Part shown: positions 28,917 through 29,311 of the stretch, in pieces
Position numbering within the stretch: position 1 is the stretch's first letter
How the letters are laid out: each line of letters starts with the position of its first letter
Source: Terfezia claveryi
Lineage: Eukaryota; Ascomycota; Pezizomycetes; Pezizales; Pezizaceae
DNA length: 29,311 nucleotides
Direction: 5' to 3'
Assembly: GCA_015179025.1 (NCBI GenBank)
Contig: WHUX01000421.1
Coordinates: 1 to 29,311, forward strand
Notes under the pieces: model-generated
Database searches by the model: none
Told to the model about the DNA's origin: nothing
The model's input: the letters and a program-made list of their open reading frames with translations, nothing else
Program-made: the position numbers and the translations under genes

Positions 28917-29161
28917 CTAGCACCTGTGTAACGACTTTCAAAAGCCCTCCAACCTTGTAAGTTGGAATCTGAGTGTACTACATACTTTCTGTTATGCATA
29001 GATGTTGTGATACTACCATATTTCGTAGCATATGGTAAACAGAAGTAGAGTGCACAACAGTGAAATATAAATAACTACGGCAAAATAGAAAGTATGCAAT
29101 ACACGCAGATTCCAACTTACGAGGTTGGAGGGCTTTTGTAAGTCGTTTACAAAGGTGCTAG
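28917..29161. mobile_element. 245-bp foldback / MITE-like element
   Basis: Arms of about 75 bp (28917-28992 and 29083-29161) are inverted copies with around eight mismatches and one indel. Both start CTAGCACCT.TGTAA and share AAAAGCCCTCCAACC, GTAAGTTGGAATCTG and ATACTTTCT. The central roughly 90 bp is AT-rich and non-coding. Both outer ends read CTAG, so the target duplication could be TA, CTAG or part of the ends. This is the structure of a non-autonomous DNA transposon; its superfamily is undetermined. Confidence 0.75.
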
Positions 29162-29311
29162 ACTCAAGTTATTGGTAGTGCAATCCCAAATCTTAGCCTG
29201 TTTAGAAAGCAGCTTGTACCTCTTCTAGTAAATTTCCTAAGTTAGAAAGACCTAGGACATTGCATATGTATGTGATAGCACTACTACTGAATATTAATAA
29301 TTCATTTAGAG
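29162..29311. other. Window end, nothing recognised
   Basis: This short AT-rich stretch follows the foldback element. No coding or repeat feature is supported. Confidence 0.4.

Overview
This window looks like repeat-rich nuclear DNA from a filamentous ascomycete (Pezizomycotina). The evidence is four chromodomain-bearing Ty3/gypsy LTR retrotransposons plus coding relics in which Trp (TGG) and Gln (CAG/CAA) codons have repeatedly become TAG/TAA. These are CpA-to-TpA changes, the signature of repeat-induced point mutation (RIP). A repeat-bloated genome of the truffle/Pezizomycetes kind would fit, but the genus cannot be fixed from the sequence. No rRNA, tRNA, CRISPR or bacterial-type operon was seen.

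Layout: (1) 1-4838 is element A, a Ty3/gypsy copy whose 5' part lies outside the window; it runs gag-PR-RT-RNaseH-IN-chromodomain-PPT-3' LTR. (2) 4844-7247 plus 13869-about 15077 is element C, an older, heavily mutated Ty3/gypsy copy. A is inserted into its pol start and D into its integrase C-terminus. (3) 7248-13868 is element D, a complete but decayed Ty3/gypsy element on the minus strand with two 624-bp LTRs and a 5-bp target duplication (CTAAA/CTAAG). (4) 15078-18680 is AT-rich non-coding DNA holding a 191-bp direct-repeat pair, an LTR-like segment between the two copies, and a minisatellite (16846-18163) whose unit lengths change in about 10-bp steps. (5) 18680-20887 and 26638-27019 hold a minus-strand host-type gene relic resembling DUF6532 proteins. 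It is split by element B. (6) 20888-26637 is element B, the youngest-looking insertion and closely related to A, with both LTRs and a perfect AATGT target duplication. (7) 27235-28500 is a minus-strand gene of unknown function, open for 421 residues except for one TAG. (8) 28731-29161 holds a diverged tandem duplication and a 245-bp foldback (MITE-like) element.

No retrotransposon here encodes an intact polyprotein. Elements A and B share one broken zinc-knuckle codon, which suggests a defective source copied in trans. The most useful signals are regulatory. B has a candidate self-priming primer-binding site. The A/B LTRs carry 40-bp palindromic U3 repeats that vary in number between the two LTRs of one element. 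A palindromic box beside a TGACGTCA site recurs in the A/B LTRs, and a degenerate version is triplicated in the C LTR.

Inferred order of events: C inserted first and decayed, D and A then landed in C, and separately B landed in the DUF6532-like gene.
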